Source: Prorocentrum cordatum
Lineage: Eukaryota; Sar; Dinophyceae; Prorocentrales; Prorocentraceae
Length of the DNA stretch: 64,000 nucleotides
Direction: 5' to 3'
Assembly: GCA_963575745.1 (NCBI GenBank)
Contig: CAUYUJ010014344.1
Coordinates: forward strand, 350,166 to 414,165
Part shown: positions 1 to 10,100 of the stretch, one piece after another
How the letters are laid out: the number at the start of each line of letters is the position of its first letter
Position numbering within the stretch: position 1 is the first letter of the stretch
Made by a program: the position numbers and the translations under genes
The notes under the pieces: generated by a model
The model's input: the letters and a program-made list of their open reading frames with translations, nothing else
Told to the model about the DNA's origin: nothing
Database searches by the model: none

Positions 1-1489
1 GAGCAGGGCCTGAGGCCTGGGAGTCCTGGACTTGTTGGGGGGCTGGTTCCTGGTGCTGGGTCCTGGGAGGAGGTCCTCGGGGCTGGGTCCTGGAGGGCCC
101 TGGGGACCTCGGAATTTTGGGTCCTGGGTTGTCCCGTGGCCGAGCGCCCAGGAGGCCGGTTCGGTTCTGGAGGGGGACGGAGGAAAGAGGAGAGATGAGG
201 ATGGAGGGAGGAAGGGGGAGGGGGGAGAGGGCGTGGTAGAATGCCTCGGCTCTTGGCCCGTCTGAGGCTTTGTGCGGGCCCTGGGACCCCCAGGGGGGGA
301 GTCGCATCTGACGCGGGACCCCCCCCCCCGGGACCCCCCCGGGACCCCCTTCCGGACCCCCCCCGAGACCCCCCTTGCCCCCCCCCCCGCCAAGGAAGGG
401 ATCAAAGGGAAGGGGCTTCCCTTCGACTCAATGACAGCGTTGCTCTTGAGGGGGAGGCCCTGGAAAGGCGGGGGGGGAGCGGCGACGGCCCGAGGGAAGA
501 GGGGGAAAGGGGAGGAGGGGAGACGGGCCCAGGGAAGGGGGGAGCGCAGGGACAGGAGACGACCGGCCCAGAGAAAGGGTGGGCGCAGGGGCAGGAGACG
601 GCGGAGACGACGAACGAACGACGGGAACGGACAAGCCCCTCACAAACGCCGACACAGGGTCGGCGGATTTCTGCGACCAATGCGACGTCGTCTCACGTGG
701 CTGATCGTGCCGAGGCATGCTGCTTGCCACACAGGCGGTCGTTTGCTCCTTGCACGCGTGAAAAATATCCTGAGACCCTTCGCCAGCGGTGGCCGCAGCA
801 GAGCCAGTAGCAGCAGCAGGCAGCATACATCAGCAGCAAGGAGCAGTAGGTAGCAGAAAGCAGCAGCGCACCGAGCGCTTCTACCCTGTACCTCAGCAGT
901 TACTACAAGCAACCGCAGCGGAACGCATGACCGCACATACGAGTAGCTCCAATGTTCTGCGAATGGGACGGTTTTCCTGTCACGCTTCTTCTGATGGGGG
1001 GGGCCTCTCAGAAATATCTGTGTGGCTCTTCGAGGGCTTCCGGTAGTCATTTTGGGTATCCAGGGGCCGTCTGGTGGGTTATGGTTCTTCCCTGTCTCTC
1101 TGTCTCTTTCCCCTACTAGCATAGAGGAATGCTGATATGAGGCCCCGCATTGGCGCAGAATGGAGGCCGGGGAGGCAACGTGGGGTCGACCTCGACAACT
1201 TGACGAACAAGCCCATCGAGGCGCCATAATTGCGCAGGGGAGTTCATGAAGTTGCGGCAGCGTTTCCTGCGCGCGTCAACCGGGAACGCATTGTCGGCAG
1301 GAGTGTAGGCTTGAGCAGGTGGTGAGCAGATGCCAATTGAATTCATGAGACCTCGTGGTGAACGTACTTCGCCCTTTGCATGTCAGCATTGTGATTTCCC
1401 CTCCGCCTCCTCCTCATCATGCACGGTGTGAAAGAAGGCGAGCGGTGGAAAGCAGCGACAGCAGCCATGCACGTGTGGAATGCGTCAGA
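1..1489. other. GC-rich region without a recognised gene
   Basis: Several overlapping reading frames are open on both strands, but none shows a recognisable domain and their composition follows G/C runs. The stretch holds a dispersed-repeat copy (298-680), a CAG-rich segment near 790-860 and unique-looking sequence from about 900 to 1480. I see no gene I can defend. Confidence 0.5.
298..680 (+). repeat. Dispersed repeat, copy related to 41735-41906
   Basis: Runs of GGGACCCCC are followed at 398-427 by a block matching 41805-41834 at nearly every base (AAAGGGAAGGGGCTTCCCTT core). A second block at 634-680 (CTCACAAACGCCGACA, GCGGATTTCT) matches 41864-41906. Here the two blocks are separated by about 200 bp of G-rich sequence, against about 30 bp in the other copy. 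Confidence 0.6.
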
Positions 1490-1496
1490 ATCCTTC

Positions 1497-1579
1497 TGCT
1501 GCTGCTGCTACTGCTGCTGCTACTAATACGAAAACAACTAATATAACTGCTACTGCTCCTGCTACTACTACTACTACTT

Positions 1580-1676
<97 letters not shown>

Positions 1677-1700
1677 CTACTACTACTACTACGAGTACTG

Positions 1701-1739
<39 letters not shown>

Positions 1740-1746
1740 GCTGACG

Positions 1747-1820
<74 letters not shown>

Positions 1821-1851
1821 ACTACTACTACTACTAACTACTTACTACTAC

Positions 1852-1899
<48 letters not shown>

Positions 1900-1917
1900 A
1901 CTACTACTACTACTACG

Positions 1918-1963
<46 letters not shown>

Positions 1964-1970
1964 TACTACG

Positions 1971-2005
<35 letters not shown>

Positions 2006-2012
2006 ACTACTA

Positions 2013-2080
<68 letters not shown>

Positions 2081-2104
2081 ACTACTACTACTACTACTAC
2101 TACG

Positions 2105-2135
<31 letters not shown>

Positions 2136-2158
2136 TTACTACTACTACTACTACTACG

Positions 2159-2201
<43 letters not shown>

Positions 2202-2268
2202 ATGCTACTGCTACTACGACTACTACTACTACTACTACTACTACTATTATTACTACGACTACTACTAG

Positions 2269-2337
<69 letters not shown>

Positions 2338-2338
2338 G

Positions 2339-2373
<35 letters not shown>

Positions 2374-2403
2374 GACTACTACTACGACTACTTCTACGAC
2401 GAT

Positions 2404-2443
<40 letters not shown>

Positions 2444-2445
2444 GG
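1497..2445. repeat. (CTA)n trinucleotide microsatellite, ~0.95 kb
   Basis: Nearly pure CTA/ACT repeats, opening with CTG/CTA interruptions and broken by scattered CGACTA, TAATAC and ATTATT variants. Open frames across it encode homopolymers (Thr, Val, Ser, Leu) and are not genes. Confidence 0.97.
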
Positions 2446-2546
2446 CGGTCTCGTGCACCACATCACCACGGCTCAACCACCTAGGGAAGAGCGTCCGTGT
2501 GGCTGCCTCATTGCCAGTATGTAGCGCGCACCTCTTCTGGGTGAAA

Positions 2547-2999
2547 GGGCGGGTCTGACATGCTTGCAACGTCAGGCGCTCGCACCGTGGGCAGTTGGAC
2601 TAGCAGCCCAGAGTGAAGCGCCAGCAACGGCACAGCAGCACACGGGGCGACCCCAGTACCGCCACCCAGGCCGACTAGCGCGAGAAGACGCGAAGCAAGG
2701 CCTGGTTGGCAAGCCAAGGGCGGGTCTGACGTGCATGCAGCAGCTGGCGCCTGGCCGAGGGCAGCTGGTCCCTACAGCAAAAAGTAAGGCGCAGGCGGCA
2801 GCATAGCAGCACACGGGGCGACCCCAGTACCGCCACCCAGGCCTACAAGCGCAAGAAGGCGCAAGACGAGGCCAGGATGGCAGGCCAAAGTGGCCAGGCG
2901 CCTGACGGCGACGCTGCAGTTCACGGGGCTGCCCCAGCACCGCCAGCGAGGCCAACGAGCGCAAGTGAGCGTGAGGGGGCCGAGATGGCAAGCCAGTTG
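2547..2999. repeat. 171-bp tandem repeat, two full units and one divergent unit
   Basis: Units begin at 2547 (GGGCGGGTCTGAC) and 2718 (same start), a period of 171 bp; a third divergent unit starts near 2889. Each unit contains one copy of the CGGGGCGACCCCAGTACCGCC-type core that recurs in the ORFs downstream in coordinate. The minus strand stays open across the units. It may be the 3' end of the minus-strand unit that covers 2.5-10.7 kb. Confidence 0.75.
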
Positions 3000-3182
3000 G
3001 CGAGCCAAGGTGGCTGGGCGCACAGGTAGTCTTGCGCCTAGCCTAGGCAAAGGCTACAGGTGCCGCCACGCGAGGGGGGGGCGCCGCTGTGGGCCCGCCG
3101 CACTACAGAGAGTGGCAAGTAGACAATTTGGCATGGACTCACGCGGCCTGCCAAGGCCCTGGAACCTGCTGGGCATTATCCC

Positions 3183-3782
3183 TCAGGCCTGCTGGCCTGT
3201 TCCCTGCGCGATGGCAGCAAAGACCTGCGACGGCAGCGCCCGCACCTCCCCGCCGAGGTCGCCACTGCCCCCCGCCTGCCCTGAGGGCCCAAAGATCTGG
3301 CGCTCGAGGTCTTCACCAAGGGCCACGTTCAGGGCTGCAGCGCTTGGGGCCTGCTGCGGGAGCACGTCCGTCTGCGGTGGCGGGTGCGTCGGCGGCGGCG
3401 GCACATCAGGGGGCGCCGTCGGCGGCGGCGGCGGGGGGCCCATGATGGCCACGGCCTATGGCGGGACTCCCGCTGGCGGTGGTGGCGGGCCCTGGCTGCC
3501 GCGGGCTCCGCTCGCTGGCGGGGCGCCGGCGCTGCGAACGGCGGTGGCACGCGGGGCGACCCCTGTACCACCCCCGCCGCCCGAGAGGCCCTCCTTCAGG
3601 TTGTGGCGGCGCTCGTAGTGCGCCAATTCCCTGCGCGCCATCTCCAGGCGCTCCCTCTAGGCTTTGTTCCGCGCCTTCTTGCTGTAGCCCGCCCATTCAG
3701 GGTCGTTCAGTCCCCAGGCGACCTGCGCGTAGAGGTCGGCCCACTCGAACGTGGGCAAGCTCTCCCAGGTGAGCCCCTCCAT
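3183..3782 (-). pseudogene. Frame-broken 3' extension of the Cys-rich ORF
   Basis: An ATG at 3782-3780 overlaps the TGA of the preceding ORF as TGATG. From it the minus strand reads 41 plausible codons (MEGLTWESLPTFEWADLYAQ at the start), hits TAG at 3659-3657, continues RERLEMARRELAHYERRHN, passes a Pro-rich stretch with a second TAG at 3458-3456, and ends with ALNVALGEDLERQIFG and a terminal TGA at 3185-3183. Only two TAG codons interrupt 600 nt of coding-like sequence. This could be a decayed second ORF reached by termination-reinitiation, or the frameshifted C-terminus of the ORF at 3782-5935. The function is unknown. Confidence 0.5.
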
Positions 3783-5935
3783 CAGCACATAGTGGCCTCC
3801 CACTGTGCCTGGTGTGGGGCATAGCGCTTGAAGACGGCGCCAACCGCCAGCGGCTCAACCTTGGGCAGGTGCCTCAGAAGGTCCACCGCGCTGAGCACTG
3901 TGATCCCCTCCTTCTTGAGCTTGTCGTAGCGCAGCAGGGCCTTCAGATCGCGGATGTCCTCCTCGGGATGCTCCGCGTGCATGTAGTGCGCGTGTGGCGG
4001 GTTCGCCTCCTCCTCTATGAACTCGATGCAGACTCCGTAGGATGTCGAGTAGCGCGAACCGCAGTGGCAGTACCAGCGCTGGCCCGTCTCTCCCGCTGCC
4101 TCCTGGGCGCATGAGAGCAGCTGTGACCAGCGATCCGAGCGGATCACCGAACAGCATCCCCTGGGATTATCCCAGGTCTTGTTGGCCGCGCACTTGTAGT
4201 ACATGTTGAGCGTGAAGCCCTTGTCACGGTAGAACTGGTCCGTGTAGTCGCCCATGCGGCGGTAGGCCTCCTGCGCCGCGGTGTTGCCTTGGCACTCCTC
4301 CTTCCAGGCACGTTTGTGTCCCAGGTGGGCATCTGCGATCCCCGAGGCTTCCAGGAGACCCCTCTTCAGCCTTCCCGCATCCACCTCCGCCTCCTCGTCC
4401 AGCGCGTCGAGCCACTTCTGGGCTCCGTCCTGCGAATCGGTGCCCCTCACCATGTCCTCCTTCTTCTCCAGGATGGCCCCCGGGCCGCCCAGCATGTGGG
4501 CGCGCATGGTCTCGAATTTGAGGACGCCATAGGCCCGAGCCATGCGCTTCAGCGACTTCTTGGATAGGCCGAGCCGCAGCAAGGGCTCGATGTCCGTTAC
4601 CTCCTTCACAGTCTGGGCCTCGGTCAGCTGGAGCCCCCGGTCCTCCGCGCCCACGTCGGGCCGAGGGTCGTTCCCCCCATCACTGGGAGGTTCTTCCTCG
4701 AGGGGCGGGGGTGGCGCGCGGGGCGGCCCTGGCACCACCCCCGCCTCCCTCGCCACTGGGCGGCCCACCTCCCTCGCCACTTCTTCCGTGGCTGGGGGGG
4801 CGCCTGTGCTCTCGGGGTCGATGCCCACCCCCGCGCCTTCCGTTGACCTCCGCAGGGCAAGCAAGCCTTCCTCTGAGAGCGCGAACCCCACCAGGACGTC
4901 CATACCCTCTTTCATGTAGTCGAAGCTCGCACGGAACTTCGCCACCCGCTTGGCGGCATGGTCAATGGAGCCTGGGCCCTTGTTCGCGCGCGCAGCGCGC
5001 GTCACGGCCTCGTGCTCGGAGATGCCCTGCGTCGTTGCCACGCAGTTCGAGCACATGTACAGCTTGTGCTGCCCCTCGTTGCCCCTCCTCAGCTCGGGGT
5101 ATTTCTCGCTGTGCTCTTTGGCCTCCGCATAGCGGCGCATCTCCGCACAGCTGAGCTCGTCCACGTACTCCACCGCCATGATCTTCCAGTCGCCCAGCGC
5201 CGTGCACCTCCGACACCAGCCCAAGCGGTGTGGCGGGGCCCAATATGCGCCCATGCTGTGGACGTAGCCCGCCTCAGCGTAGTCCTCCTCCGTCATCATC
5301 TCTACATCTTCGAGCGCGGCTGGTGCGCCGTCGCTCGACTGGGGGGCCTGGCCGTAGACGGCTTTGTTGCTGCGTCGGCGGTGGCGCTTGCCCCCATGGC
5401 CGCTCAGGGCGCCCGTGGTCGCAGCACCCGGGGCTTCGCTAGCGGCCCCGTCGCCCACGGCGCGCTCGCCGCCGGCAGTGCTGCGCGCCCCACGGCCGCC
5501 ACGGCCACCCACAGCATGCTCCCTCAGCTGAAGGTTGTGGAGCGCGAGGGTGAGCGCGTCCAGCCCACGCCGCTGCTCTGTGGTGAAGTCGGCACACGTG
5601 GCTGCCGCTGCCAGGGCGGCCGACGTCACTGGCATCACCGCCGATGCAGGCATCGCCGAGGCGCCATCGGAGGCGGCGGCACTGGGGGCGGCCCCCGTAC
5701 CGCCGCCTCCATCGGCGTCCTCAGCGGGGGTCGCTGATTCCGTGTGCACCGTCGGTGCCGTCCGAAAGGTCGCCGCTTCGGACATCAGGTCGTACTCCTC
5801 GCCTTCGCTCTCCGACAAGCTTACCTGCTGGACAGGGCGCTGCGTCGGCCTTGCTTTGGAGGTTGGTGCCTCCCCCGTGGCGCACGCCTTGGCGGGCCAC
5901 GGCATCGGCACGGGCTTCGAGAACTTGGGCGCCAT
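3782..5935 (-). CDS. Cys-rich protein of unknown function beside an RT gene
   Basis: I do not recognise this protein. The frame is open to 6244, but the ATG at 5935 (MAPKFSKPVPMPWPAKACAT) is preferred because the upstream part is low-complexity and hydrophobic; from there it is 717 residues. After an acidic and Gly/Ala-rich N-terminal third come a CxxC (WCRRC) and a second CxxC (YMCSNC) about 65 residues later, like a zinc ribbon. Charged helical sequence follows, then a C-terminal Cys/His cluster (GCCSVIRS, WYCHCGSRYSTSYG, HAHYMHAEHPEED). Three palindromes with the GGGGCGGCCCC core lie in or beside its linkers. It lies downstream of the RT gene on the same strand, about 430 bp away, so it may be a second protein of the same retroelement. 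It ends at TGA overlapping the next ATG. Confidence 0.6.
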   Translation of the reverse strand: MAPKFSKPVPMPWPAKACATGEAPTSKARPTQRPVQQVSLSESEGEEYDLMSEAATFRTAPTVHTESATPAEDADGGGGTGAAPSAAASDGASAMPASAVMPVTSAALAAAATCADFTTEQRRGLDALTLALHNLQLREHAVGGRGGRGARSTAGGERAVGDGAASEAPGAATTGALSGHGGKRHRRRSNKAVYGQAPQSSDGAPAALEDVEMMTEEDYAEAGYVHSMGAYWAPPHRLGWCRRCTALGDWKIMAVEYVDELSCAEMRRYAEAKEHSEKYPELRRGNEGQHKLYMCSNCVATTQGISEHEAVTRAARANKGPGSIDHAAKRVAKFRASFDYMKEGMDVLVGFALSEEGLLALRRSTEGAGVGIDPESTGAPPATEEVAREVGRPVAREAGVVPGPPRAPPPPLEEEPPSDGGNDPRPDVGAEDRGLQLTEAQTVKEVTDIEPLLRLGLSKKSLKRMARAYGVLKFETMRAHMLGGPGAILEKKEDMVRGTDSQDGAQKWLDALDEEAEVDAGRLKRGLLEASGIADAHLGHKRAWKEECQGNTAAQEAYRRMGDYTDQFYRDKGFTLNMYYKCAANKTWDNPRGCCSVIRSDRWSQLLSCAQEAAGETGQRWYCHCGSRYSTSYGVCIEFIEEEANPPHAHYMHAEHPEEDIRDLKALLRYDKLKKEGITVLSAVDLLRHLPKVEPLAVGAVFKRYAPHQAQWEATMC
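4704..4745. repeat. In-ORF palindrome, GGGGCGGCCC core
   Basis: Arms GGCGGGGGTGG (4704-4714) and CCACCCCCGCC (4735-4745) are perfect complements. The inner 20 nt contain CGGGGCGGCCCTGGCA. It lies inside the Cys-rich ORF, in a Pro/Gly linker. Confidence 0.8.
5669..5710. repeat. In-ORF palindrome, GGGGGCGGCCCCC core
   Basis: Arms GGAGGCGGCGG (5669-5679) and CCGCCGCCTCC (5700-5710) pair perfectly. The inner part contains CACTGGGGGCGGCCCCCGTA. On the minus strand it reads GGGGTGAAPSAAA. Confidence 0.85.
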
Positions 5936-6364
5936 CACTTGGTCGGGTGGATGGCACGGGAGGTGCAGCTCGAGAGAATGTGCGAGGCAAGAACTCACGA
6001 GCCAAACAGCTGACGGGGAGGAGAGGGGAAGGGGAGAGGCTGCACACCGAACCAACATGGGGCGGCCAACTGCCAAGGCGGGACAAAGGTGGCACAGGAA
6101 GACAATGGGCTGAAACCAACGGCTCCAGGTGCGCGGGACCCGTTCATTATGCTGGCGGAAAACGGCCTGACCCCCGTTCGGGACCCTGGACGGGCAGGAG
6201 AGGGGGGAGGGGGGCGAGGAAATCACGTCGCGGGCGGGCGACAAAGCGGACGGCGGGCCGCCGACGGCCCCAGGACCCGCGGGCGGCCCCGATTTTCAAC
6301 GCCTCTTGACGCCTCTTTAGCCAGCGGCCTTGGACAGGTGCTATTGGTTGCATGAAGGCTCATC
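5936..6364 (-). other. Interval between the RT and Cys-rich ORFs
   Basis: The Cys-rich frame stays open to 6244 but is hydrophobic and low-complexity there. A short run of C/G-rich sequence follows. No promoter or polyadenylation signal is evident. It may be a spacer or leader between two ORFs of one transcript. Confidence 0.4.
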
Positions 6365-7145
6365 TCAAATGGGCTGCAGGAGCAACTCATGCCAGAGACA
6401 GAGCATCAAAAGTGTGACATGCCGAGACCACAACATGTAGAAAGCAGGTAGGCAACACACCATGGCGCGCAGACCAAACATGACACTGCAAGAGCGCACT
6501 GTGCGCGCGACAAGGAAACTAAGCAATACCTTGCACACTGCAGATGTGATCATTTTTTTACGATTCATCAGGGCTTCTGGAAAGGGGGTGGGGGGAGGAG
6601 GGTCAGTAATCACACGCAAGTGGGGTGGGGCCACAGCTAGTGAAGACTGGACGCTCGGGGCGGCCCCTGCACCCAGTCTCGCTGCGCCCTCCGTCGCCAG
6701 GGCGACCTGCTCCGCAATTTGGCCCTGCAGGGCGTTGGCTACTGCCGAGCGCAGGGCTGCACGAGCCGCGGGCCGTTCGGCCTCAGGCAATTCCCCTACG
6801 GCACGGCGCAGCCACGTCTCAGCCTCTGCGCCCCAGCGGCCGTTGACGTCTAGAACAAAGGGCACCAGGCCCGAAAATGGGTACCTACGGTGCTTCATTT
6901 TCTCTCTGCGCTGCCGGGCTGCCTGGCGTGGCCGCCCCGTCTGGGCCACTGCCACCTCGTCCACCGAGCTGATGTCGAGGCAAACTCGGCCATGGATGCC
7001 TCGATGGTAGACCACGTCCAGTGTGGCCGCGCCTGGCTCCTCCGCGCACCACTCTGGGATGACCTGCTCCAGCAGGGCATGGTGGCCCACCCCGCGCAGC
7101 CAGAGCGCCACGGCGTCTCGGATGGCATTGCGGCGGCGCGTCGGG
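6365..7145 (-). pseudogene. Endonuclease-like C-terminus, one frame off from the RT
   Basis: On the minus strand this frame reads RRRNAIRDAVALWL, then TLDVVYH, VCLDISS and, after a basic stretch, REKMKHRRYPFSGLVPFVLD. The order LDVV ... LDI ... K-x-K fits the PD-(D/E)xK restriction-like endonuclease found after the RT in R2/NeSL/CRE-type non-LTR elements; that assignment is by motif order only. It joins the RT frame (reading VWGVHAFGEAARR) around 7125-7150, where a one-base shift would make a single continuous protein. The last ~60 residues, beyond the palindrome at 6644-6679, are hydrophobic and may be non-coding read-through. Element decay, a sequencing error or programmed frameshifting would all look the same here. 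Confidence 0.55.
6644..6679. repeat. In-ORF palindrome, GGGGCGGCCCC core
   Basis: Arms AGACTGG (6644-6650) and CCAGTCT (6673-6679) pair perfectly. The inner part holds CTCGGGGCGGCCCCTGCAC. The coding strand reads LGAGAAPS. The arms differ completely from the GC-only arms of sister copies yet remain complementary. Confidence 0.8.
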
Positions 7146-10100
7146 CCGCCTCCCCAAACGCATGAACGCCCCAAACGTCCACCGCGCGGCCGCGCGGCGG
7201 GCCGTGCTGCGCCATCGCGCGGGTGGGCGCTGCTGGTCGGTTCAGGCACGTGCACTCGGATTGCAGCAGCGGCAGGTGCATGCGCCTCTTGGCTGCGATG
7301 CAGAACGCGTGGTCGGCGAGGGGCGAGACCCCCTCGAAGTTATCCAACCAGGCGCCCGCTGAGCTGCCCGAGGCATTGTGCACCGCCGCCGCTGCCGTCA
7401 CTGGCAGCGCGGCCGCGAACGTCTTGGTGACGTGGTCCCGCACGTGCTGGGTGTACGTCTTCTGGTCCTTTCCCTTCCGCCCCTCCAGAAGGCCCTGCCA
7501 GCGGTCGCTCTGAGGGCGACGCCCGCCAGCCAGCCGCCCCTGCTCCTCGTCTGCTGCTGAGAGGGCACGGCCAAGGCCTGGCCACCTCCGAAAGAGGCCG
7601 ATCGTTGTCGACTCTCGGAGCTCCTGGGCTGCCGCGTGAATCCCAGCTTCCCAGGATGCCAGGAGGGCGGCTGGGCCGCGCTGTTCAGCGCTGCCACAGC
7701 CCAGGCCTCCGTCGCTGACCTCCATGAAGATCTGCACTCGGGGGGCCGCCGTGACTCCGAGCAGGGCGTTGACGAAGCCGACCACTCCGTCATCCACCCT
7801 GCGGCTCCACGCCGCCGTGAGCGGGAGCGCCCGCTGGATGTGGACGCAGGCGCCCCTCGACCAGATCCGCATTAGCTGGAATGCGTCAAAGGCAGAGAGC
7901 CCATGCCTGCGTAGCGTCAGAAGCTCCTTGAAGTAGCGGTCCTGATTCTGGAGGAAGGCTTCGCAGCAGGGGGGCGGCGTGGCGGCGCTCGGGGCGGCCC
8001 CGGCGCCGCCAGCCTGTCCGTGGCCCCCTTGATCGAGGTCCTCTGGGACGGCGAAGTCCGTGAGTGGGGCGCCCCTCCAGTCGGTGTCCACGTCGTGGTT
8101 CGCGTAGGCCAGGGTGGACCCCACCGCCTTGAGCTTCTGGACACGGTACTGGGCGTACTCTGCAAATTCGGGCGGCAAGACAGTTTGGGCATCGGGGGAC
8201 CATATCTGGGTCTTGGACATCTTGAGCTTCATCCCGTGGGCTTCGATGCGGGCTCGCCACGCATCCAGGCCGCGGAACACAGCGGCCGCGGTGCCCACGA
8301 AGTACGCGTCGTCCAGGAAGGCCAAGCAGTCCCCTTCCATGTCCACCGCGCGCACGGCCATGCGGCCGATGCTGAGAATATCCGCGGTGCCGACCGCGTA
8401 GAAGCATGGGCTCATCGGGCAGCCCTGGTCGAGGCCACGGAGCTGGTCGACCAGCTGGGCGGGTTGTGACCCGCCCCCCGCCGCGTGGCGCGTTCGGGCG
8501 GGGAGCAAAGCTTCCGCCAACGGGGCCAGCGCAGGCACCTTGGTGCGCACGGTCTCCTTCACCAGGTCGCGGGGGATGTTGCTGAACGCATCCCCGAGGT
8601 CCACCGCCACCGCCCACTTGCCTGGGCTCGAGTTGGCCATCGTGCACGGGCGCCGATGGAGCGCCCCACACCCGTCCTTGGCGAGGCCGAACTGTTGGTC
8701 TCCCACCGCCGTCCGCATGTCCTCGTGGTGGACCTTGGCGGCACTGCGGCCCACCATGCGGCGGGTGACGTTTCCGCAGCCCAGGGCTCGCACATCCCCA
8801 GGGGTGGCCTTGGGGATGCCTGTGAGGCGCGCCGCCGTAACGGCCAGCGCCTCGGGGGCGAGGCCCCCGATGGCCAGTCGTGCCAGCGTGTTGGCCACCG
8901 CCTCTGCCCCGTCCTCGTCGCACTTGAGCGGGGTCCAGTGCTCGCAGCGTCCTCCTCCAGGCCCCGCCCCTCCACGGCGGGGGAAACGGCCAAACTGACG
9001 TTTGAGGTGGCTGGCCACACGGCGGTGGAGTTCTGCTGCGCCGTCGAGCTCGTGGGGAGCTGCGGCTGGCGGCATCGCCACGTCGGCCCCCGCCCCTGCG
9101 GACCCTTTCCCTGGCCCACGCGGGGCGGCCCCAGTGCCAGGGAGAGGGTCCCACTCGCCTGGGCGAGGCGCCTCGGGCTGCTGGGTGGTGCTGAACTTCC
9201 TCACCACCGCCGCTGCGTCCGCCATGTCCCCCTGGGGCCACACTGCCGCTGCCGCCCGAGACATCTCTCCCGCTCGTGCGAGCTCGGTAACACGACGTAC
9301 ACGGGCTGCGACGTGATCCCCGCGGCCCTTCGCGGTAACCGTGGTGCGCGTCTGGTCCTCCATGGAAAGCCAGGCGACATCCCATTGGCCGTCCTGGATC
9401 CACCGCAGGCGCTCCTGGAGGCGCTCACGCCGCGTCGTCGGGGTCGGGGTCGCATTTTCGCTGAACAGCAGTCCGTCCAGCGAAAGGAACACCTTCCACA
9501 GCCTCGTCAACGTGCTCGACGTCTGAGCATCGTTGCCCTGGCGGGCCTGCTCAATTGCCAAACACAGCCGCACCTTCACGTGGCTGACGGCTGCCGCCAT
9601 GCTGTCGGGGATCATGGCTGTGGTGGGCGCCCCTTGGAGCAGGATGCGGCCCCACCCGATGGCGCCCCACCAGTCCAGGCTGACGAAGCCCACCTCGTGG
9701 TACGCGTCCTCGCTCGTCACCTGGTCGCCCAGGTAGTCGTTGTAGACGCCTGTCTCGAGTCCGCCATCATCGCCTGCTTCCGCAGGAACGTCGAGTGGCG
9801 GTTGTAGGATGTCCGCCGTGGTCGGCACCGCTGCCTCGGCCGCCCCCAGGGGAGCCCCCCGCGCGCCCGGGCCGTACGCTCCTGGCGCGGCGGCGGCAGG
9901 GGGCCTCGGGGCTGCCCCAGTGCCCCCTGCCGCGCCATCTCCCTGGGTGGGAGGGGCGGGGGCCTGGCCTTCGACTGTTTCCAGCAGGGGCAAGATGGGG
10001 CCCCCTCGGGCCTCCAGGGCTGCCGCGAGGCGATCCCTGTCGCCCTCAGGGAGCTGAGTGAAGCCCACCATCGCCGTAGCTGGTGGTAGGGGGCCATCGA

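Noticed and set aside
3375-3450. GGCGGCGGC runs considered as another in-ORF palindrome
   Set aside because: GC trinucleotide runs are self-complementary by composition; no GGGGCGGCCCC core with distinct arms.
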